Positions 44,078-52,809 of a stretch of 64,000 nucleotides of DNA are shown here, one piece after another. Made by a program: the position numbers and the translations under genes. This DNA is from Clostridia bacterium (GTDB lineage: Bacteria > Bacillota > Clostridia > Christensenellales > DTU072). A model generated the notes under the pieces. The model worked only from the letters and a program-made list of their open reading frames with translations, had not been told where the DNA came from and searched no databases. The stretch is taken from NCBI GenBank assembly GCA_017403145.1, contig JAFQOO010000007.1:78889-142888 (forward strand), written 5' to 3'. Positions within the stretch are counted from its first letter, which is position 1, and every line of letters begins with the position of its first letter.

Positions 44078-44725
44078 CTATTTTATGTATTCAAGTAACT
44101 CAATTGGCTTATCTATGATATTTTTAGCGCCTGCCTCAAGTAGTTTTTCGCGAGTGGAAAAGCCCCACGAGCAAGCAATAAATTTAGCACCCGCGTTTCT
44201 AGCGGTTGCAACGTCAACAAGACTATCGCCTACGTATAGAGCGTTTTCAAGGGCACAGTTTAGTCTATCTAGACAAACGTTTACCATATCGGGACTGGGC
44301 TTTGGAGCATAGTAATCGGTTATACCGCATACTGCGTTAATCTTGTGCCCCCAGAAGGAACGAACGATATTTTCAAGAGGAGCTTGTAGTTTGTTGGATA
44401 CTATTCCTATCTTAATTCCTTTTTCGATTAGGATATCAATAAGCTCGTTTACGCCATCGTAGGGACGGGTATAATCGGTTAGGTGTTCTTTATAGTATGC
44501 TTTAAAAATGGGTAGTGCTTCTTCAAAGAGCTCTTTGTTGTCGTCGGGTAGTCCGCGCATAACGAGAGCATCAATTCCATTACCTACGTAACTCAAAACT
44601 TCTTCACGTGTGCGGAGGGGTAGGGAAAGCCTTTCTAGGGTATAGTTAAGCGCGACTTTTAGGTCGTCTAGGGTGTCGGAAAGGGTTCCGTCCATATCAA
44701 AAAGTACACATTCAATCTTGTTCAT
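44078..44725 (-). CDS. HAD-family phosphatase (phosphoglycolate phosphatase-like)
   Basis: A 215-residue haloacid dehalogenase-type hydrolase. The nucleophile motif is VLFDMDGTLSDT, motif 2 is IGIVSNK, the basic residue lies around YYAPKPSPDM and motif 4 is ALYVGDSLVDVATARNAG. The cap region fits the Gph/PGP subfamily, which removes phosphate from phosphoglycolate or similar small substrates. ATG 44725 with GGAG 6 bp upstream is chosen over a TTG at 44737. Despite the operon with the E1 gene, no specific link is known. Confidence 0.88.
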   Translation of the reverse strand: MNKIECVLFDMDGTLSDTLDDLKVALNYTLERLSLPLRTREEVLSYVGNGIDALVMRGLPDDNKELFEEALPIFKAYYKEHLTDYTRPYDGVNELIDILIEKGIKIGIVSNKLQAPLENIVRSFWGHKINAVCGITDYYAPKPSPDMVNVCLDRLNCALENALYVGDSLVDVATARNAGAKFIACSWGFSTREKLLEAGAKNIIDKPIELLEYIK

Positions 44726-44751
44726 ATCCATCTCCAATGAGGTCTATCGTT

Positions 44752-44780
44752 ATTTTAACAAAAAATATGCTTTTAGGCAA
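44752..44780 (-). promoter_or_regulatory. Promoter of the HAD phosphatase-E1 operon
   Basis: On the minus strand, TTGCCT (44775-44780), 17-bp spacer, TAAAAT (44752-44757). Confidence 0.6.
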
Positions 44781-44869
44781 TAGATGGGCAATAATTCATT
44801 GCAGTCTCAATAATTATTCACAAAACATTCAGTATCTCTTACCTCTATAATTCAATTTTGATTGGTAGA

Positions 44870-44945
44870 ATATAGACAACGAAAGGAAAACCGATTTAGA
44901 GCTTTTCCGCTCCGCTTGCCGGCACTCCTTCGTTCAATTTAATCG
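44870..44945. other. Structured GC-richer patch in the 287-bp gap between tcdA and the HAD gene
   Basis: The gap is AT-rich except for this stretch. An outer imperfect stem AACGAA-AGGA/TCC-TTCGTT encloses GGAAAA/TTTTCC and the string CGATTTAGAGCTT. It does not code and lies far from promoter elements. It could be a small RNA, an insertion scar or a replication-related hairpin. Confidence 0.35.
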
Positions 44946-44972
44946 AATTTATCAATCCCTCCTCCACAAATA

Positions 44973-45000
44973 AAAAAGAGCCAGCAAGCGGGCTCTTTTT
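44973..45000. terminator. Intrinsic terminator after tcdA
   Basis: AAAAAGAGCC and GGCTCTTTTT pair across an 8-nt loop; on the minus strand a T run follows. It lies 12 bp beyond the tcdA stop. Confidence 0.88.
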
Positions 45001-45012
45001 CCTTTTATATGG

Positions 45013-45717
45013 TTATTTTATAAGGTCTTTTACTATTTCACTTGCCATTATAAGTCCCATAACGCTAGGGCAAAATGCGGTTGAACCGGGAGTAACGCGT
45101 TTACCGGTATCCTCGTCGGAGGGGAGTGGAGTAATGGGAGCTTCCTTCGAGTAGCATACTTTAAGGTGAGATATACCTAGCGCTCTTAACTCCTTACGAA
45201 TAATGCGAGCGAGGGGACAAACGCTAGTTTCCATAATATCGGCTATTTTAAATGCGGTCGGGTTAAGTTTATTACCTGCACCCATTGCACTAATAATAGG
45301 AGTACCTAGTTCGGTTGCGCGTCTTATTAGTTCTATTTTGCTTTTTATGCTATCGATAGCATCGGCTACGTAGTCGTAAGCGGATAAATCTATTTGATTT
45401 GCGTTGCTTTCATCGTAAAAAATGTTATAAGTACCAACTTTACAATTTGGATTTATATCCAAAATGCGCTCTTTCATAACTTCGGTTTTATATCTACCCA
45501 CAGTGGAATTTAGCGCTATTATTTGACGGTTTATATTGGTAACCGATACGGTATCATTGTCGAACAAATCTATAGCACCGACTCCGCTACGAGCTAAAGC
45601 TTCGGCGATATAACCGCCGACACCGCCCACACCGAATATGGCAACGCGAGAAATATTTAGTTTTTCAATGGCGCTAATGCCTACAAGTAGACGAGTGCGC
45701 TCGCTAAAATTATTCAT
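45013..45717 (-). CDS. tcdA: tRNA threonylcarbamoyladenosine dehydratase (TcdA/CsdL)
   Basis: A 234-residue E1-like (ThiF/MoeB superfamily) enzyme that cyclises t6A to ct6A at position 37 of ANN-decoding tRNAs using ATP. Diagnostic parts are the N-terminal FSERTRLLVG, the nucleotide-binding VAIFGVGGVGGYIAEALARS, DNDTVSVTNINRQ, and the DYVADAIDSIKSKIELI block seen in TcdA. A C-terminal VTPGSTAFCPSVMGLIMASE is also typical. ATG 45717 overlaps the upstream gene by 8 bp, so it is the last gene of a four-gene minus-strand operon. Confidence 0.93.
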   Translation of the reverse strand: MNNFSERTRLLVGISAIEKLNISRVAIFGVGGVGGYIAEALARSGVGAIDLFDNDTVSVTNINRQIIALNSTVGRYKTEVMKERILDINPNCKVGTYNIFYDESNANQIDLSAYDYVADAIDSIKSKIELIRRATELGTPIISAMGAGNKLNPTAFKIADIMETSVCPLARIIRKELRALGISHLKVCYSKEAPITPLPSDEDTGKRVTPGSTAFCPSVMGLIMASEIVKDLIK

Positions 45718-46288
45718 TATCAGCCTTTTCTCTTTTCTTTTTTAGAACGGGAAGCTCGTCTATAGAAAATATAGGACCGCCCTTTTTGAACAATACGAGG
45801 GTTTTGCCTTTGAGCGCAAGAATACCTACAGCCAAAGGTTCTAGTAGGAAGACTATGGAAACGATTAGCATAAATGCGTATACAACGTATACGAATGCTC
45901 CGCTACCAAACCAACCGTGGAAACCTGCAACAATGGTATCTAGCATCATTATTTCGCGACCTACGAAGCCCATAATACCTACGTTTGCGGGGAAAATTGC
46001 TATAAAAACGTAAACGAGTGGGAGCGTAAGAACAAAAGCAAAAATGGTAATACCGAGGGTCAAGCCATTGCGGAGCTTATCGTCTTCGATAGTGAGAGCG
46101 ACGTTGGAAAAAAGCATAATACCACAGCTCATAGTACCTATAACGATAAGGTATCTGCCGAGGGCGTTAGTAATGGCGTTAAATAGTGGTAAAATTTGCA
46201 TTGCGGAAACCAAGAAAACAAGTCCCAAACAAATTATACCTACGGAGCCTAGAAGTAAGCCGAGTTGTAATTTGGTTAATTTTTTCAT
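45710..46288 (-). CDS. Hypothetical four- to five-helix membrane protein
   Basis: A 192-residue protein, family not recognised. Hydrophobic segments include LGLLLGSVGIICLGLVFLVS, GTMSCGIMLFSNVALTI, ITIFAFVLTLPLVYVFIAIF and VYVVYAFMLIVSIVFLLEPL. The C-terminal 30 residues are hydrophilic and charged (LKKKREKADNE). GAAGGAAG lies before ATG 46288. It overlaps tcdA and follows yhhN by 31 bp. Confidence 0.78.
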   Translation of the reverse strand: MKKLTKLQLGLLLGSVGIICLGLVFLVSAMQILPLFNAITNALGRYLIVIGTMSCGIMLFSNVALTIEDDKLRNGLTLGITIFAFVLTLPLVYVFIAIFPANVGIMGFVGREIMMLDTIVAGFHGWFGSGAFVYVVYAFMLIVSIVFLLEPLAVGILALKGKTLVLFKKGGPIFSIDELPVLKKKREKADNE

Positions 46289-46319
46289 ATTATCTTCCTT
46301 CTTTATGATTTAGGTTTAA

Positions 46320-47012
46320 TTAGTATGCTAGTATTGAGCAAGCGAATAAACATTGCGCGATGTAGTATGTTACGAGAACAACGTATATAAGTACGGGGTT
46401 CCCTTTAAGATGTGAAAACTCCTTGAAGAACAAAGAGCCATCGGATATTACGAATAGAATACCTGCAACAAGGCTTAGTATTCCAAAGGCATTGTTGTAG
46501 TTATGGATAAATGCGTTTATAGTAACTACGAGCATAAGGTTTAGGATAAAACCATAGGCGAAAGCAAAGGGTAGGTATTTACCGAGGGTTATCTTCTTTC
46601 TACCTACGAGCACTGCAACTCCTAACAATGCGGGGATTACGAAAACGCAAGGGATAAGGTATAGAGAAAAGGGTACGCTTACAAGATAAACTACGCTAAA
46701 AAGAATATGTCCGCCAAAGAAACAAGCGCCACCGATAAGGAATAGATTGGTTGCTTTTTCTTTGATAGCGATGTTTTCGTTTAGGCAAAGATAAAGGTCG
46801 CCGATAGTGCCGAGTATTAGTGCGCCTAAAACTAACACAGAGTATAGCGAAGAGCCTTTTATATATAAAGCAATAAGCGCAACCGCAAGGAATAATAACG
46901 AGGCTAATCCTTTGAAGAATATACGACGAGTGGGGTTTTTCCTAAGGTTAAAGTAGCCACTCAACGTGCCTAGTATTATAGATAATGCCGAAAGGATATA
47001 TATTGCTATCAT
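46320..47012 (-). CDS. YhhN-family membrane protein (lysoplasmalogenase-like)
   Basis: A 230-residue polytopic protein of about eight helices. GTIGDLYLCL, FFGGHILFSVVYLV and ILFVISDGSLFFKEF contain the spaced Asp and His residues typical of the YhhN/TMEM86 family, whose studied members hydrolyse the vinyl-ether bond of lysoplasmalogens. Plasmalogens are common in anaerobic Clostridia, so that function is plausible. Its ATG begins one base after the LRR-gene stop (TAG-T-ATG), which suggests translational coupling. Confidence 0.78.
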   Translation of the reverse strand: MIAIYILSALSIILGTLSGYFNLRKNPTRRIFFKGLASLLFLAVALIALYIKGSSLYSVLVLGALILGTIGDLYLCLNENIAIKEKATNLFLIGGACFFGGHILFSVVYLVSVPFSLYLIPCVFVIPALLGVAVLVGRKKITLGKYLPFAFAYGFILNLMLVVTINAFIHNYNNAFGILSLVAGILFVISDGSLFFKEFSHLKGNPVLIYVVLVTYYIAQCLFACSILAY

Positions 47013-47013
47013 A

Positions 47014-49188
47014 CTAAATAAGCCCTACGAATTTGTTGCGGATAAAGGAGCATTTTGCACCCCATTTAGAGATATAAGCGTTAAGTAGTGCGTTAGGAAC
47101 GTAAATTTTAAGCTCGCTAGGCATATAGCTAAAGCTATTTTGCTCTATTTGGTAAGAGTATGGGGTAAAGCTTTCGCTACCTAGAAGGCGTATTTCCTTT
47201 AGTGCGGTACATTCCATAAACGCTAAATCTTCCACGTATTTAATATTATTAGGAAGTATAATCTTCGTGAGAGTATTATTCTTATTGAAAGCGTAAGCAC
47301 AAATCTTTTCTATTACGGGAGTGTAACCCAAAGCCACGCAGTCGTTATCAAAGAGGCTCTTTAAATCAAGCTCGGTTGCTTGACCGAAATATGAGTGCAA
47401 TACGAAGCGTTTTTCGCTGGTACTATAGGTTATACCCGCGTAAGGATTATCCGCTTCTTTTGCCGCTATCTTGGAATAGAACATACCGCTTTCGTGCTCG
47501 ACAAGAGGATAACGTTCGTACATAATCATTCCGGTAACAACGGTGGGATATATGGTTGCTTCATATATCTTTTGTATTAGACTCAAAGAGTATACGGTGG
47601 GAGCATAATATCCGTCGTCGTCTTTGGTGGTAATCAAGAAAGCTTTGGTATAATCTTCCGTTCTACCCTCGGGAACAACGATATCCACGGTAGGCTCCAG
47701 ACTGCCCGCGTTACCACCACCAAAGGCGGCGGAACCATAAGTAGGGGGAGTTATGCCGGTAAAATATGCACAAGCACCACTAATATCGCTAAATGCTTGA
47801 CCTGCGATAGTGGTAGTAGATTGCTTGATATAGGTAGGCAAAGGCTTGGTGCCTACGCCAACGGGACTGACGTATACGAGTGCGTTACCAAGATAGGTTG
47901 CTTTAGAGCCCTCTTTACCTTCGTATCTGGTAATCTCGCTGGTTTCTTTTAACCAAGCGGTTGCGTCTTCTTGCTCGGTAGAGAGCATACTGCCGAAAAC
48001 GTAGCTACCAAGAGAGAGCAAGGAGTTGGGGTTGGTTATGGTTTTTAACGAGGTTGCACCCCAGAATGCTTGGTTATAAATAGCTTCGATACCATCTAAA
48101 TCGATGCTTTCTATTGCGGTGTAAGCAAATGTTTGTGCCTCGATAACTTTTAAAGAGCGAGGTAAGGATATTGTCTTTAGCGACGTGCAATTTTTAAAGG
48201 TTTCCGCACCGATTTTGGTAACGGAATCGGGTAGATTTATATCGGTAAGAGAGGTGCATCCGCTAAAGCAAGCACCGCCTATTTTAGATAGTCCTTCTCC
48301 GCCGAAATCCACGGTTTTAAGGGCGGTACATTCGCTAAAAGCAAGGTCTTTTATTTCTTGTATGCCGGCACCTTTGAAGGTAACGGTTTCGAGCTTTGGC
48401 ATATTTTCAAAAGCCTTGCTATCTATGGTTAAATAACAATCGGGGATTGTTAAAGAAACTATATTTTGGTTACCCGAAAACGCGCCTGCGGTAACACCAT
48501 ATACCATATTTCCGTTATCGTCGGTTGATGGTAACTCTACCTCGGTATAGGGAACGTAGGCATATTTGAAACCGCTAACGTAACTCTTATCTTCGATAAC
48601 GGAGAACTTGAATTCCGGCGAAGCATAGCCCCATAGTGCGTATAAATTTATATTGGTACGTACGGGTGTACTAAAGTCGTATGGGGTGGTGAATTCTTTA
48701 TCAAGATACCAGCCGAACAACTTGTATCCCTCTCTAACGGGCGCAGGGGGCTCGGTCGCAAGTGCGCCATCGGCAACCCTTTGAGCACCGACTGCAGAGT
48801 ATTCGGTTATAAAATAAACGGTATGCTTACCATCGTTGGTGTTATCGTCGTCGTTGGTTGCATCACGCATAACGTATACTATAAGTTTTGCGGTTGCAGT
48901 CATATCACCGCTAGTTGCGGTAAGAGTAACAATGCCCTCTCTAAGAGCGGTTACGGTGTTGCCTTCTACCTTTGCAATAGTGGGGTTAGAAACGCTAAGA
49001 ACGTAGTCGTTACCGCGTGGGCGGGTGAAGACTTCCGGCGTGATAGAGGGGTTATCGTCGGAAAGGTATAATTTATAGGTGGTTTCGGTAAAGTATAATT
49101 TGCGTGTATCGTCGGTACAAGCAAAAGCACTCCCCAAAAGGAGTAAAACTATAAGAGTTATGCAAATTAACGAGAGTGATTTTTTCAT
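47014..49188 (-). CDS. BspA-like leucine-rich-repeat lipoprotein
   Basis: A 724-residue surface protein. The signal peptide ends in a lipobox (AFAC at Cys24). A Big2-like domain follows (SVSNPTIAKVEGNTVTALRE), then an InlB B-repeat (EPPAPVREGYKLFGWYLDKE). Then come many BspA-type leucine-rich repeats of about 23 residues (IKDLAFSECTALKTVDFGGE, IGGACFSGCTSLTDINLPDS, IGAETFKNCTSLKTISLPRS), with further copies near the C-terminus (NNIKYVEDLAFMECTALKEI). Such proteins bind host or bacterial surface molecules in related anaerobes. It is the first gene of the operon and has a consensus promoter. Confidence 0.9.
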   Translation of the reverse strand: MKKSLSLICITLIVLLLLGSAFACTDDTRKLYFTETTYKLYLSDDNPSITPEVFTRPRGNDYVLSVSNPTIAKVEGNTVTALREGIVTLTATSGDMTATAKLIVYVMRDATNDDDNTNDGKHTVYFITEYSAVGAQRVADGALATEPPAPVREGYKLFGWYLDKEFTTPYDFSTPVRTNINLYALWGYASPEFKFSVIEDKSYVSGFKYAYVPYTEVELPSTDDNGNMVYGVTAGAFSGNQNIVSLTIPDCYLTIDSKAFENMPKLETVTFKGAGIQEIKDLAFSECTALKTVDFGGEGLSKIGGACFSGCTSLTDINLPDSVTKIGAETFKNCTSLKTISLPRSLKVIEAQTFAYTAIESIDLDGIEAIYNQAFWGATSLKTITNPNSLLSLGSYVFGSMLSTEQEDATAWLKETSEITRYEGKEGSKATYLGNALVYVSPVGVGTKPLPTYIKQSTTTIAGQAFSDISGACAYFTGITPPTYGSAAFGGGNAGSLEPTVDIVVPEGRTEDYTKAFLITTKDDDGYYAPTVYSLSLIQKIYEATIYPTVVTGMIMYERYPLVEHESGMFYSKIAAKEADNPYAGITYSTSEKRFVLHSYFGQATELDLKSLFDNDCVALGYTPVIEKICAYAFNKNNTLTKIILPNNIKYVEDLAFMECTALKEIRLLGSESFTPYSYQIEQNSFSYMPSELKIYVPNALLNAYISKWGAKCSFIRNKFVGLI

Positions 49189-49195
49189 TAGCCCG

Positions 49196-49224
49196 ATTAT
49201 AACATAAATTACGCGCGTTTACAA
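49196..49224 (-). promoter_or_regulatory. Promoter of the LRR-yhhN-tcdA operon with CG palindrome in the spacer
   Basis: On the minus strand, TTGTAA (49219-49224), 17-bp spacer, TATAAT (49196-49201). ACGCGCGT (49211-49218) is an 8-bp palindrome starting at the first spacer base, matching the position of the CG tracts at 17481 and 22204. Confidence 0.8.
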
Positions 49225-49289
49225 TAGTATTCACCTAAAATTCGCACAACCCTTTGGTAAATTATAGAAAATGCAAAAAATTAAATTTT

Positions 49290-49316
49290 ATGCATAAAAA
49301 GTGTTGCTTTATGCAT
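49290..49316. promoter_or_regulatory. Operator candidate over the amino acid transporter promoter
   Basis: ATGCATAAA and TTTATGCAT form a perfect 9-bp inverted repeat with a 9-nt gap, covering the -35 TTGCTT (49304-49309) and the start of the spacer. It is well placed for repressor binding; the factor is unknown. Confidence 0.6.
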
Positions 49317-49332
49317 TTGAATAGTCTATCAT
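49304..49332 (+). promoter_or_regulatory. Promoter of the amino acid ABC importer
   Basis: TTGCTT (49304-49309), 17-bp spacer, TATCAT (49327-49332). Confidence 0.65.
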
Positions 49333-49377
49333 ATCGGCATATCACACAAAAACGACACAAAACAAGGAGATTTGAAT

Positions 49378-50241
49378 ATGAAAAAAATATTAGTATCCGT
49401 TTTATTGATAGCAGTTTTGGTAGTTGGCGCATTTGCACTTGTTGCTTGCAATAAGAACGCAGACCCTCTAGTAAAGGTTATAGACGTTAAGCTTACCGAA
49501 GAAGAATATGCTTTTGTTATGGATAAAGAAAACACCGCACTTCAATCAAGTATGAATGATTTTCTTGCTCAAATTAAAGCAGACGGAACCTTCCAAACTT
49601 TGGTTGACAAATACTTTAAAGGTACCGGCGAAAAGGTTGGCTACGAAGTTACCACTACCGACGTTACCAATACCGACGCTAACTTTATCGTTGTAACCAA
49701 TTGCCCCTTCGAGCCCTTTGAATATCTTGGCTCCGATGGTAAGATTTATGGTCTAGATATCGAAATCGCTGCTGCATATGCACAAGCAAAAAATCTAACC
49801 TTAGTAGTAAAGAACATCGGTTTTGACGATATCTTCACCCAAGTTGACGTAGGTTATGCAGATATCGGTATGGCTGGTATCACCGTAAGTGCAGACCGTG
49901 AAGCAGTTTACAACTTCTCTTCCACTTACTACAATGCATCTCAAAAAATTATCGTTAAAGCAGACAACACCGATTTTGATAACTGCACTACCGTAGAAGA
50001 AGTTGAAGCAGTTTTAGCACAACTTTCCGGCAAGAAGATTGGTTACCAACTTGGCACCACCGGTGGTATGTACGTTGATGGTAATGAAGATTGGGGATAT
50101 CCCGGCTTCGCTAACATCGAAGGTAAGAGTTATGCAACCGCTCTTGATGCAGTTAACGACCTTATCAATGGTAACATTTACGCAGTAGTAGTTGACGAAG
50201 CACCCGCAAACGCAATCGTAACTGCAGTAAACCCCAAATAA
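49378..50241 (+). CDS. Polar amino acid ABC transporter substrate-binding lipoprotein
   Basis: A 287-residue protein of the SBP_bac_3 family. The signal peptide ends with a lipobox (LVAC) and CNKNADP. The mature part has VVTNCPFEPFEYLGSDGKIY, GLDIEIAAAYAQ, DIGMAGITVSADRE and KKIGYQLGTTGGMYV, all typical of glutamine/cystine/arginine-type receptors. A segment of about 50 residues precedes the canonical start of the domain. ATG 49378 has AAGGAG 8 bp upstream. It is followed by a hairpin and then permease and ATPase genes. The exact amino acid cannot be assigned. Confidence 0.92.
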   Translation: MKKILVSVLLIAVLVVGAFALVACNKNADPLVKVIDVKLTEEEYAFVMDKENTALQSSMNDFLAQIKADGTFQTLVDKYFKGTGEKVGYEVTTTDVTNTDANFIVVTNCPFEPFEYLGSDGKIYGLDIEIAAAYAQAKNLTLVVKNIGFDDIFTQVDVGYADIGMAGITVSADREAVYNFSSTYYNASQKIIVKADNTDFDNCTTVEEVEAVLAQLSGKKIGYQLGTTGGMYVDGNEDWGYPGFANIEGKSYATALDAVNDLINGNIYAVVVDEAPANAIVTAVNPK

Positions 50242-50262
50242 TAAAAAATAAACATAGCAAAC

Positions 50263-50286
50263 TTCCCCACATATGTGGGGAAATTT
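50263..50286 (+). terminator. Partial terminator inside the transporter operon
   Basis: TTCCCCAC and GTGGGGAA pair across ATAT, followed by ATTTTG. It lies between the receptor gene and the permease, where partial termination would give more receptor than membrane components. Confidence 0.7.
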
Positions 50287-50305
50287 TGCGTTATAGGGAT
50301 AAAGA

Positions 50306-51061
50306 ATGGATTGGAGTACAAAGTTTAATCAATTTTTTGGAGCGCTTTCCGTAGAAAAATGGCAAGCACTCCTTATGCAAGGATTATGGAATACCGTCAA
50401 GATTGCGGTATTAGGTTTAATAATAGGTATTTTAGTAGGTACCATTATAGCGATAATAGGTGCTGCACCCAAGAACAAATGGCCATTGAAAGTATTGGAT
50501 AAAATTTGTGCAGTGTACGTAGCGCTTTTCCGTGGAACGCCTATGGTAGTGCAACTCCTTGTTGCCTATTACGTATTGCTTCCTGCAATCGGAGTAGTCG
50601 GAGTGGACTCCGTAACCGTTGGTATCATTGTATTCGGTTTGAATAGTGGTGCATACGTTTCGGAAATTATGCGTGGTGGCTTGAACTCCGTTGACGTTGG
50701 TCAAATGGAAGCAGGCAGAAGCTTGGGTATGAGCTATAGTCAAACTATGATTCGTATAGTTATACCCCAAGCAATAAAAAACATTTTACCCACGCTTGGT
50801 AATGAGTTCATAACTCTTATTAAAGAAACTTCGGTATTAAGTATGATTAGTGTATACGATTTGTACTGTGCTGTGGTTGCAATAGGCGCACCTTTCTATG
50901 ATAAGGTAATGCCTTTCTTGTTTATGGCGATTATTTATATCGGATTGGTTCTTTTGATTACCTTGCTTATCAAACTATTGGAGAGAGCGCTAGGTAAGAG
51001 CGACCGCAGAACCTCTCTGGTGAAAAAAAGAAAGCTTTTCGGCATAAGAAAGGGGGCTTAA
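50306..51061 (+). CDS. Polar amino acid ABC transporter permease
   Basis: A 251-residue HisM/GlnP-type permease with about five helices. ALLMQGLWNTVKIAVLGLII and FRGTPMVVQLLVAYYVLLPA are the family N-terminal blocks; GGLNSVDVGQMEAGRSLGMS followed by IVIPQAIKNILPTLGNEFI is the EAA loop that docks with the ATPase. One permease is present, so it probably functions as a homodimer. ATG 50306 follows AGGGAT. Three bases separate its stop from the ATPase start. Confidence 0.93.
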   Translation: MDWSTKFNQFFGALSVEKWQALLMQGLWNTVKIAVLGLIIGILVGTIIAIIGAAPKNKWPLKVLDKICAVYVALFRGTPMVVQLLVAYYVLLPAIGVVGVDSVTVGIIVFGLNSGAYVSEIMRGGLNSVDVGQMEAGRSLGMSYSQTMIRIVIPQAIKNILPTLGNEFITLIKETSVLSMISVYDLYCAVVAIGAPFYDKVMPFLFMAIIYIGLVLLITLLIKLLERALGKSDRRTSLVKKRKLFGIRKGA

Positions 51062-51064
51062 AAT

Positions 51065-51901
51065 ATGAGTGAAGTACTATTAAAAGTAATTGGACTAAAT
51101 AAAAAATTTGGTGAGAACGAAGTACTAAAGTCTATTACTACCGATATTTGTGTTGGTGAAAAAGTGGTTGTTTTGGGACCTTCGGGCTCGGGTAAATCTA
51201 CCTTCCTAAGATGCCTAAACTGTATGGAAGACCCCACCGGTGGTTCTATAATATTCCAAGGCGAAGATATTGCCGACGTTAAAGTCGATATTAACAAACA
51301 CCGTGAAAATATAGGTATGGTTTTCCAACAATTCAACCTATTTAATAATAAGACGGTTCTTCAAAACATCACCCTTGTTCCTACCGTATTGGGACTCAAG
51401 AAGATGCGTAAAAAAATGACGAAGAACTTTTGGATAAAGTTCACCAATCTTTTTACCAAGAACAAAAAAGAGCTTCTTGTAATCGAAGCCACTGCAAAAG
51501 ACATCAAGAAACAAGCGACAGACGAAGCCTATAAGCTTCTTGATAGAATCGGTTTGGCGGACAAAGCCGACGTATATCCCTCGACTTTGTCGGGTGGACA
51601 AAAGCAAAGAGTTGCTATAGTTAGAGCACTTGCGATGCACCCCAAAGTCATATTGTTCGACGAGCCTACTTCGGCGCTTGACCCCGAAATGGTTGGCGAA
51701 GTTCTCGACCTAATCAAGGAACTAGCCGACGAGGGTATGACTATGGTTATAGTAACCCACGAAATGGGCTTTGCTAGAGAGGTAGCTACCCGCGTACTAT
51801 TTATGGACGAAGGCATTATAGCAGAAGAGGGTACTCCCGAGGAATTGTTTAACAATCCAAAGAGCCCCAGACTCCAAGAGTTTCTATCAAAGGTTTTGTA
51901 A
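51065..51901 (+). CDS. Polar amino acid ABC transporter ATP-binding protein with internal insertion
   Basis: A 278-residue GlnQ/HisP-type ATPase. Walker A is GPSGSGKST (about 38-46), the Q-loop is [10 protein letters not shown], the signature is [11 protein letters not shown] (from 175) and Walker B is [12 protein letters not shown], with a switch His in VTHEMGFA. Family members have about 240 residues with the signature near 134. The difference is a basic insertion of about 40 residues (from about 105 to 150; [24 protein letters not shown]) between the Q-loop and the signature, in the helical subdomain facing the permease. All catalytic motifs are intact, so the protein should work. Confidence 0.92.
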   Translation: MSEVLLKVIGLNKKFGENEVLKSITTDICVGEKVVVLGPSGSGKSTFLRCLNCMEDPTGGSIIFQGEDIADVKVDINKHRENIGMVFQQFNLFNNKTVLQNITLVPTVLGLKKMRKKMTKNFWIKFTNLFTKNKKELLVIEATAKDIKKQATDEAYKLLDRIGLADKADVYPSTLSGGQKQRVAIVRALAMHPKVILFDEPTSALDPEMVGEVLDLIKELADEGMTMVIVTHEMGFAREVATRVLFMDEGIIAEEGTPEELFNNPKSPRLQEFLSKVL

Positions 51902-51905
51902 AAGA

Positions 51906-51934
51906 AAAGCGTCGCAAAAGCGACGCTTTATTTT
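51906..51934. terminator. Intrinsic terminator after the importer operon
   Basis: AAAGCGTCGC and GCGACGCTTT pair across AAAA, followed by ATTTTAT. The convergent kinase gene ends 17 bp away. Confidence 0.85.
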
Positions 51935-51950
51935 ATCCTTTATAAATCGG

Positions 51951-52784
51951 TTATTTTAGGTCTACACCTATTTTTGTGCAAGGTACTTTTTCGTTTAGAA
52001 TATCATTGATGCCATGTTTACTATTAGCAATATAAATGGTGGTTCCCAGCTTTGCGGGTTCTTTTACGTACTCTAGCTTAGCGCGAGCACCGTTTGCTCC
52101 CTTTCGTGAAGCACCATCGCAATAGTTTTGGTAGTACTCGATATGCTCTATAACCTCGTAGATATCTTTGCCGGTGATGGTTTTAACAAGACTGTTGTTA
52201 TCGTTCATATCGGTAAAAATTCCGTTTACACCCGAAAGGATAAGGAGGTTTTTGGGCTTTACCAAGCAAGCAATTTGCGATGCGGTTTCGTCGTTATCTA
52301 TACATTCAACAACCTTTTTGGACTTGGAACGCAAGGATTGAATTTCCATTTTACGGTTTTCTTCCGAGCATACGGGGTCGTTATAATTTATAATCGGTAT
52401 AGCGCCTTGCTTTGGGCAACGGAGTAGGGCGTTTTTTAGATGCTCGCATTTCATTGCATCGTTAAAGTGTTGATGCTCTACGAGGAATTGCCTAATGGAG
52501 TAGTTGGAGTTTACAAATCTTCTATAGGTTTCAAGTAGTATGGATTGACCTTGTGCGGCGTAGTCGGTTTTAACGTCGTTGTAGTCGCCCTTTAGCTCTT
52601 TACCATTGCGGTGGATATAATCAAGTCTGCCAATTTCGGTTGCACCCGACGTAACCCAAAGATATCCGGGTTTTAGTTCTCTTGAAATACGGGCTATAAC
52701 GTTGTAGTCGATATCATTGTTTTCTTTATCGATAAGAGCCATAGAGCCCACTTTACCGACTAGTTCGATGTCGAATTTTGCCAT
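51951..52784 (-). CDS. Amino-acid kinase family protein, glutamate 5-kinase-like
   Basis: A 277-residue protein with the amino-acid kinase (AAK) fold: VGKVGSMALIDKE at the start, WVTSGATEIGRL, IPIINYNDPV, DNDETASQIACLV and LLILSGVNGIFTDM. These resemble glutamate 5-kinase (which has KxGS, SSGA, NENDxV and GTGGMxTK). However, the usual GTGGM substrate loop is replaced by DGASRKGANGARAKLEYV, there is no PUA domain, and no proA is near. So the phosphoryl acceptor may not be glutamate. ATG 52784 follows TAGGAG; a perfect -35/-10 promoter precedes it. Confidence 0.75.
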   Translation of the reverse strand: MAKFDIELVGKVGSMALIDKENNDIDYNVIARISRELKPGYLWVTSGATEIGRLDYIHRNGKELKGDYNDVKTDYAAQGQSILLETYRRFVNSNYSIRQFLVEHQHFNDAMKCEHLKNALLRCPKQGAIPIINYNDPVCSEENRKMEIQSLRSKSKKVVECIDNDETASQIACLVKPKNLLILSGVNGIFTDMNDNNSLVKTITGKDIYEVIEHIEYYQNYCDGASRKGANGARAKLEYVKEPAKLGTTIYIANSKHGINDILNEKVPCTKIGVDLK

Positions 52785-52809
52785 AATAAACTCCTAAAGG
52801 TTTTACTTA

